A stretch of DNA of 5,588 bases from Pseudomonadota bacterium (GTDB lineage Bacteria > Pseudomonadota > Gammaproteobacteria > Burkholderiales > Thiobacillaceae), in assembly GCA_030836725.1 (NCBI GenBank), contig JAUPLV010000140.1, positions 1 through 5,588 of the forward strand, read 5' to 3'. Both the position numbers and the translations under genes were made by a program. Shown one piece after another: positions 1 to 5,588 of the stretch. Below the pieces are notes generated by a model. The model was not told the origin of the DNA and did no database searches. It saw nothing but the letters and a program-made list of their open reading frames with translations. Numbering within the stretch: the stretch's first letter is position 1; each line of letters opens with the position of its first letter.

Positions 1-695
1 CACACCGCGTCAAAACCGAGTTGGTCGGCGACAAACTGGCGGTCGATCGGGTAGCTGGTGCCGGCCAGCGCGGCGGCGCCCAGCGGCAGGCGGTTGACCC
101 GGCGGCGGCAGTCGGCCATGCGCTCGGCGTCGCGCGCCAGCATCTCGAAGTAGGCCAGCAGGTGATGACCGAAGGTCACCGGCTGCGCCACCTGCAGGTG
201 GGTGAAACCGGGCATCACGGTGTCGGCGTGCGCCTCGGCCAGGTCGACCAGCGAGGTCTGGCAGGCGCGGAGCCCGGCCAGGATGCGGTCGATGGCGTCG
301 CGCAGGAACAGGCGGATATCGGTCGCCACCTGGTCGTTGCGCGAACGCCCGGTGTGCAGACGCTTGCCGGCATCGCCGATCTTCGCCGTCAGCGCGGCTT
401 CGATGTTGAGGTGGACGTCTTCCTTGTCCAGCGACCAGTTGAACCCGCCGGCGCGAATCTCGGCCAGCAGTTCGGACATGCCGCGCCGGATCGAGTCGAG
501 GTCATCCTTGGACAACACGCCGACGTGGTGCAACATGGCGGCGTGCGCCAGCGAACCCTGAATATCGAACTCCGCCAGCCGATAATCGAAGGGAATCGAC
601 GCGGTGTAGCGTTTGACGATTTCGGAAACCGGCTCGGAAAACCGGCCGGACCAGGCCGCGGGGGCGTCGGCCGGCGGCGTCGATGACGTGCTCAT
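1..695 (-). CDS. argH: Argininosuccinate lyase, N-terminal half (partial, runs off left edge)
   Basis: The enzyme cleaves argininosuccinate to arginine and fumarate, the last step of arginine synthesis, as a cytosolic homotetramer of the fumarase/aspartase superfamily. The 231 codons seen here carry family landmarks: WSGRF near residues 15-19, the DIQGSLAHAAML block (44-55), HTGRSRNDQ (114-122; conserved region 1), and MPGFTHLQVAQP (161-172), whose Thr-His pair (165-166) is the conserved active-site pair of region 2, then GTSYPIDR (212-219). The usual length is about 460-470 residues, so roughly half is present; the catalytic serine loop (GSSxMPxKxN) lies outside. The ATG at 695 is secure: an in-frame TGA lies 11 codons upstream and no other ATG intervenes. 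No Shine-Dalgarno is visible before it. The first 14 residues are a Ser/Pro/Ala-rich extension. The gene is divergent from algZ, with 16 nt between the two start codons, as in the known Pseudomonas argH-algZ-algR locus. Confidence 0.97.
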   Translation of the reverse strand, partial: MSTSSTPPADAPAAWSGRFSEPVSEIVKRYTASIPFDYRLAEFDIQGSLAHAAMLHHVGVLSKDDLDSIRRGMSELLAEIRAGGFNWSLDKEDVHLNIEAALTAKIGDAGKRLHTGRSRNDQVATDIRLFLRDAIDRILAGLRACQTSLVDLAEAHADTVMPGFTHLQVAQPVTFGHHLLAYFEMLARDAERMADCRRRVNRLPLGAAALAGTSYPIDRQFVADQLGFDAV

Positions 696-700
696 GGGGC

Positions 701-704
701 AGGA
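701..704 (+). promoter_or_regulatory. Ribosome binding site of algZ (decides the start)
   Basis: AGGA lies 7 nt before the ATG at 712. It favours 712 over the in-frame ATG at 694, which has no purine-rich Shine-Dalgarno sequence before it, and over the later ATG at 766, which would remove the conserved LPNFC segment. A second purine run (GGGGA, 707-711) touches the ATG and is too close to serve. Confidence 0.5.
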
Positions 705-711
705 ATGGGGA

Positions 712-1758
712 ATGAAAAGAAAGAATCATAACAACCGGCAGGTCGAATTGCCGAACTTCTGTCACATGGGCGTGAACCTGCGCATCGCGCTGACGGTGGA
801 GGCGGCGCTGGTTGCCGGCGTGGTGGCGCGTGCGTCGGACGTGGCGGCGTTCTGGGCGGAATTCATCGCGCTGTCGGCGCTGGCGCAGCCCGCATTGCTG
901 CTGACCCTGCTGGCCTTGTGCGCGGCGGGGGGCTGGCTGCGCGGATTGCCCTATCGTGTCGGCGTCGGTTTGACGCTGGCGCTGTGCGTGGCGGCGCCGG
1001 TGCTGGCAGGCCTGTGGCTGAATCCTCTGCTGGTCGGCCCGCGGCCGATTCCGCTGTTTGGTGTGGCTGTGTTTGCATTGCTGATCGGCGCGGGACTGCT
1101 GGCTTATTTCAACCTGCGTGACCGCGCCCTTTCGCCCGCCATAACCGATGCGCGCCTGCAGGCGCTGCAGGCGCGCATCCGCCCCCACTTCCTGTACAAC
1201 AGCCTCAACGCGGTGCTGTCGCTGGTGCGCAACGACCCGCGCCGCGCCGAGCGAGCGCTGGAAAACATGGCGGATCTCTTTCGAGCGCTGATGGGTAACG
1301 CCAGCCAATTGGCGCCGCTGGAAGACGAAATCGCGCTCACCCGCGCCTACCTGGAACTGGAGCAGCTGCGACTGGGGGATCGCCTGCGGGTGGCCTGGCA
1401 CACCAACAACATGCCTGGGGATGCGCTGATTCCGCCTCTTGTGATCCAGCCGCTGGTGGAAAACGCGGTCTACCACGGCATCGAACCGCAGCCCGACGGT
1501 GGCGAAATCAGTATCAATGCCTACCGCAGCGCCGACAAGGTGCACATTGTGGTGCGCAATCCGATTGCCACTGACACCAGCCACCACAAGGGCAATCGCA
1601 TCGCGCTGGACAATATCCGCGAGCGGCTGCTGCTGCACTTCGACCTCGACGCCCAGCTCAAGCTGGAACCGCTGGGTGCCGTATATCAGGTGCATATCGT
1701 CATTCCCTACACCCGTGAACGCACCCAATCCGCCCCTGCGCGTCCTCATCGTCGATGA
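712..1758 (+). CDS. algZ: AlgZ/FimS-type membrane sensor histidine kinase (LytS/GHKL family)
   Basis: This is the sensor partner of the response regulator encoded next to it. The 348-residue protein begins with a short polar tail containing LPNFC (13-17), a segment typical of this family, followed by about four hydrophobic membrane segments (roughly 22-41, 52-74, 83-107, 112-133). The cytosolic part starts near residue 135. RPHFLYNSLN (157-166) holds the likely phospho-acceptor His159, as in the His-kinase domain of LytS-type sensors. PLVIQPLVENAVYHG (242-256) is the N-box with Asn251. GNRIALDNIRERL (294-306) occupies the place of the glycine-rich ATP-lid box but lacks the usual GxGIGL spacing; AlgZ is known as an unorthodox kinase with degenerate motifs. 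In Pseudomonas aeruginosa the homologue controls twitching motility and alginate with AlgR; the signal and targets here are unknown. The gene is divergent from argH and its end overlaps algR by 44 nt, so the two are co-transcribed. No clear promoter is visible; it would have to lie inside argH. Confidence 0.93.
   Translation: MKRKNHNNRQVELPNFCHMGVNLRIALTVEAALVAGVVARASDVAAFWAEFIALSALAQPALLLTLLALCAAGGWLRGLPYRVGVGLTLALCVAAPVLAGLWLNPLLVGPRPIPLFGVAVFALLIGAGLLAYFNLRDRALSPAITDARLQALQARIRPHFLYNSLNAVLSLVRNDPRRAERALENMADLFRALMGNASQLAPLEDEIALTRAYLELEQLRLGDRLRVAWHTNNMPGDALIPPLVIQPLVENAVYHGIEPQPDGGEISINAYRSADKVHIVVRNPIATDTSHHKGNRIALDNIRERLLLHFDLDAQLKLEPLGAVYQVHIVIPYTRERTQSAPARPHRR
725..733 (-). promoter_or_regulatory. 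Candidate extended -10 promoter for argH
   Basis: On the minus strand the sequence reads TGTTATGAT: a -10 hexamer TATGAT (5 of 6 matches to TATAAT; 725-730) preceded directly by TGn, which is the extended -10 pattern. It would start transcription near 717-719 and give argH a leader of about 22-24 nt. No good -35 box is visible at 16-18 nt spacing, which an extended -10 can tolerate. The element lies inside the first codons of algZ. It is inferred from sequence pattern only. Confidence 0.35.
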
Positions 1759-2479
1759 CGAGGCGCCCGCTCGCCGACGTCTGCGCGACGTGCTGGCCGA
1801 TTGCGCCGCCGAGTTGCCGGTCGATATCGTCGGCGAGGCCGACAACGGGCTGGACGCGCTGAACCTGGCGCAGCAACATCCGGTGGACGCGGTGCTGCTC
1901 GATATCCGCATGCCCGGCATGGACGGTCTCGAATGCGCGTCCCACCTCAACCTGCTGTCGACCCCGCCAGCCATCATCTTCAGCACGGCCTTCGATGCCT
2001 ATGCCTGCCAGGCGTTCGACCTCAACGCCGTCGACTATCTGTTGAAACCGGTGCGAGCCGACCGCCTGGTGCGCGCCCTGTCGAGGGCGCACCGGCTGAA
2101 TGCAACGACGCTCGACCATTTACGCGAGGCGCACCCGAAGGCGCGCACCCACCTGTCGGTCAACGAGAAAGGCCGCATCGTGCTGATCCCGGTGGCGGAT
2201 ATCCTGTATCTCAAGGCGGAACTCAAGTACGTCACCGTGCGGACCGCCGCGCGCGATTTCCTGATCGAGGAATCGCTCGCGCGGCTGGAAAGCGAGTTCG
2301 GCGAAGCCTTCCTGCGCATCCACCGCAACTGTCTGGTCGCAAGCGCGCGCATCCGGGAAATCGGCAAACTGCCCGGCGAGGAAGACGGCCATTTTCTGCG
2401 ACTGGATGGGCTTGACGAGCGATTGGCGGTCAGCCGGCGTCAATATTCAGCCCTCCGTGAAAAAATAAACCTAATATAA
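1715..2479 (+). CDS. algR: AlgR-type response regulator with LytTR DNA-binding domain
   Basis: This is a cytosolic transcription factor phosphorylated by the upstream sensor. In the 254-residue product the receiver domain spans about 8-125: acidic pair Asp14-Asp15, phosphorylation site Asp63 in VLLDIRMPGMDG, Thr91 in the FSTAF strand, and Lys111 in LLKPV. The LytTR domain spans about 146-252, with the recognisable YLKAELKYVTV (165-175), FLRIHRNCLVA (199-209) and a final VSRRQY segment (239-244). LytTR domains bind short direct repeats in promoters. Length and layout match P. aeruginosa AlgR. The start is chosen as GTG 1715, which puts seven residues before the first receiver strand (LRVLIVDDE); it has no Shine-Dalgarno and lies inside the end of algZ, so translational coupling is likely. 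A start a few codons later cannot be excluded. No hemC follows, unlike the Pseudomonas locus; the next signal downstream is the terminator at 2612-2641. Confidence 0.93.
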   Translation: MNAPNPPLRVLIVDDEAPARRRLRDVLADCAAELPVDIVGEADNGLDALNLAQQHPVDAVLLDIRMPGMDGLECASHLNLLSTPPAIIFSTAFDAYACQAFDLNAVDYLLKPVRADRLVRALSRAHRLNATTLDHLREAHPKARTHLSVNEKGRIVLIPVADILYLKAELKYVTVRTAARDFLIEESLARLESEFGEAFLRIHRNCLVASARIREIGKLPGEEDGHFLRLDGLDERLAVSRRQYSALREKINLI

Positions 2480-2559
2480 ACAAGGTTATAACCATGGCCT
2501 AAGACTAAAGTCGTATGGTCAAACCAATGAGGGTTTTTGTAGGATGTGCGTGCTTGCTG

Positions 2560-2606
2560 CTTTTGCCGCAGGCGGAAGTTCTCCGCAAAAGAGGTAAACG
2601 TCCTCT
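2560..2606 (+). other. Two predicted RNA hairpins preceding the terminator
   Basis: Hairpin 1: CTTTT (2560-2564) plus GCGGA (2572-2576) pair with TCCGC (2582-2586) plus AAAAG (2587-2591). This gives a 10-bp stem with a 7-nt bulge (2565-2571) and the loop AGTTC. An alternative fold pairs CTTTTGC (2560-2566) with GCAAAAG (2585-2591). Hairpin 2: AGAGG (2590-2594) pairs with CCTCT (2602-2606) around a 7-nt loop. The two hairpins share bases 2590-2591, so they compete slightly. The pairings are visible by eye; function is unknown. Confidence 0.4.
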
Positions 2607-2611
2607 ATTTG

Positions 2612-2641
2612 GCCGGGCTCGAAAGAGCCCGGCATTTTTTT
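2612..2641 (+). terminator. Strong Rho-independent terminator
   Basis: There is a perfect 9-bp GC-rich stem, GCCGGGCTC (2612-2620) with GAGCCCGGC (2625-2633), closed by a GAAA tetraloop. One A and then seven T residues follow (2635-2641). The T run is only on the right side, so it acts on rightward transcripts. It is the only strong terminator behind algZR, and it sits 25 nt before the Nudix start codon. Confidence 0.9.
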
Positions 2642-2666
2642 GCCCGGACTCGGTATCATGGCGGGC

Positions 2667-3224
2667 ATGAAAAACGACACCCAGGACCTCACCGAAACCC
2701 AGTTGAGCAGCGAAACCGTCTTCAAGGGGCGCCTGATGCACGTCAAGCGTGATCGCGTGCGCCTTCCCGACGGCCGTGAATCGACGCGCGAGTACCTCAT
2801 TCACCCCGGTGCCGTCGTCGTCATTCCGCTGTTCGACAACGGCGACCTGCTGCTGGAGCGCCAGCACCGCTACCCGCTGCACCGCGATTTCATCGAACTG
2901 CCGGCCGGCAAGATCGACCCCGGCGAGGACGACCTCACCTGCGCCAGGCGCGAACTGGAAGAAGAAACCGGCTACACCGCCAGCGAGTGGCGCGAAGTCA
3001 CCACCATCTATCCCTGCATCGGTTATGCCGACGAGCGGATGGCGTTCTACCTGGCGCGCGGGCTCACCGAAGGCAACCACGGCCGCGACCCCGACGAATT
3101 CCTGGAAATCCTGCGGGTGCCGTTCGGCGAGGCGATGGACTGGCTACGCAGCGGCAAGATCTGCGAAACCAAGACTGTGATCGGGCTGTTCTGGCTGGAG
3201 AAGATGCTTAATCAGGGCTGGTAG
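2667..3224 (+). CDS. Nudix hydrolase, ADP-ribose pyrophosphatase (NudF)-like
   Basis: The 185-residue cytosolic enzyme probably hydrolyses nucleoside diphosphate sugars such as ADP-ribose to AMP plus a sugar phosphate. The complete Nudix box lies at 81-103: G81 in AGKIDPGE, E87, then RELEEETGY (95-103), giving the metal-binding REuxEExGu core. Family features also include the N-terminal substrate strand FKGRLMHVKRDRVRLPDG (19-36), HPGAVVVIPL (46-55), and YPCIGYADE (115-123) after the box. Length is near that of E. coli NudF (about 209). The proline used to mark ADP-ribose hydrolases appears shifted: Pro116, with Ile118 at the usual place, so the exact substrate is not certain. ATG 2667 is preferred because the protein homology begins after it; ATG 2658 (adding three residues) is possible. 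Neither has a real Shine-Dalgarno. The gene converges with metH. Confidence 0.88.
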   Translation: MKNDTQDLTETQLSSETVFKGRLMHVKRDRVRLPDGRESTREYLIHPGAVVVIPLFDNGDLLLERQHRYPLHRDFIELPAGKIDPGEDDLTCARRELEEETGYTASEWREVTTIYPCIGYADERMAFYLARGLTEGNHGRDPDEFLEILRVPFGEAMDWLRSGKICETKTVIGLFWLEKMLNQGW

Positions 3225-3238
3225 GCACTGATCATTAA

Positions 3239-3263
3239 GGCAGCCGGGCTGGTAAGCCCTGCC
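3239..3263. terminator. Possible weak bidirectional terminator between convergent genes
   Basis: GGCA (3239-3242) and GGGCT (3246-3250) pair with AGCCC (3255-3259) and TGCC (3260-3263), with a 3-nt bulge (3243-3245) and a GGTA loop. It lies within the 46-nt gap between two convergent genes. Neither side has a proper T run (TTAATGATC on the minus strand, ATCCGCTTT on the plus strand), so intrinsic termination would be weak. Confidence 0.3.
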
Positions 3264-3270
3264 ATCCGCT

Positions 3271-5588
<2,318 letters not shown>

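Larger units (their letters stand above)
2480..2666 (+). other. Non-coding stretch between algR and the Nudix gene; structured 3' UTR, leader or small RNA
   Basis: There is no conserved gene here. The first 40 nt are AT-rich and include the 10-bp palindrome GGTTATAACC (2484-2493), which contains the -10-like TATAAC but has no -35 box at normal spacing. From 2560 the region can fold into successive hairpins that end in a strong terminator. I do not recognise it as a known riboswitch, 6S, SRP or tmRNA sequence. The simplest reading is the 3' UTR of algZR. A small RNA or a leader of the Nudix gene are alternatives. Confidence 0.5.

Noticed and set aside
620..655. Near-direct repeat around CGGAAACCGGC
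   Set aside because: It encodes the conserved GRFSEPVSE segment of ArgH (residues 17-25) on the other strand, so codon repetition explains it.
21..686. 221-codon plus-strand open frame opposite argH
   Set aside because: It is antisense to the argH conserved regions; no family features.
613..711. N-terminal extension of AlgZ from upstream starts at 613 or 694
   Set aside because: The extra residues are encoded by antisense argH sequence and lack a ribosome binding site; ATG 712 has AGGA at good spacing and fits the family N terminus.
1499..1714. Upstream extension of AlgR inside algZ
   Set aside because: The frame is open but overlaps the ATP-binding region of algZ and adds about 70 residues not found in the family.
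502..1986. 494-codon minus-strand open frame across algZ and parts of argH and algR
   Set aside because: Composition is Arg/Gln/His-rich low complexity with no domain. It lies opposite the clearly conserved AlgZ motifs and is an antisense frame kept open by high GC.
2521..2537. AAACC / GGTTT hairpin followed by TT as an algR terminator
   Set aside because: The stem is 5 bp and AT-rich with only two trailing T residues; far weaker than the structure at 2612-2641.
2505..3080. 191-codon minus-strand open frame opposite the Nudix gene
   Set aside because: It crosses the terminator and is antisense to the intact Nudix box; no domain seen.

Overview
This is an ordinary high-GC proteobacterial chromosome segment, most likely from a betaproteobacterium. 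That assignment is an inference. It rests on GC-rich codon use, an argH / algZ-algR neighbourhood of the kind known from Pseudomonas and many Betaproteobacteria, and protein motifs typical of that group. I see no insertion sequence, CRISPR array, tRNA, rRNA or phage gene.

Layout from left to right: (1) the N-terminal half of argH (argininosuccinate lyase) runs leftward and leaves the window at base 1. (2) Sixteen bases from its start codon, a divergent pair begins: algZ (LytS/GHKL-type membrane sensor histidine kinase) and algR (LytTR response regulator). Their coding sequences overlap by 44 nt. (3) A 187-nt non-coding stretch follows, AT-rich at first, then with two predicted hairpins and a near-perfect intrinsic terminator. 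(4) A Nudix hydrolase of the ADP-ribose pyrophosphatase type starts only 25 nt after that terminator. (5) A 46-nt gap with a bulged hairpin separates it from the convergent metH (cobalamin-dependent methionine synthase). metH is complete at its C terminus and continues beyond the right edge at its N-terminal side.

The genes fall into three units. algZ-algR is a two-component system: the membrane sensor signals to a transcription factor made from the same mRNA. argH (last step of arginine synthesis) and metH (methionine synthesis and methyl-folate recycling) are housekeeping genes on the opposite strand. The Nudix hydrolase is probably a nucleotide-sugar house-cleaning enzyme with its own or leader-controlled expression.

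The part least explained by known genes is 2480-2666. It could be just the 3' UTR and terminator of algZR. However, the terminator lies so close to the Nudix start that there is no room for a normal promoter behind it, so attenuation, a leaderless promoter or a small RNA are all open. I found no convincing new biological system here, and the findings are scored accordingly.
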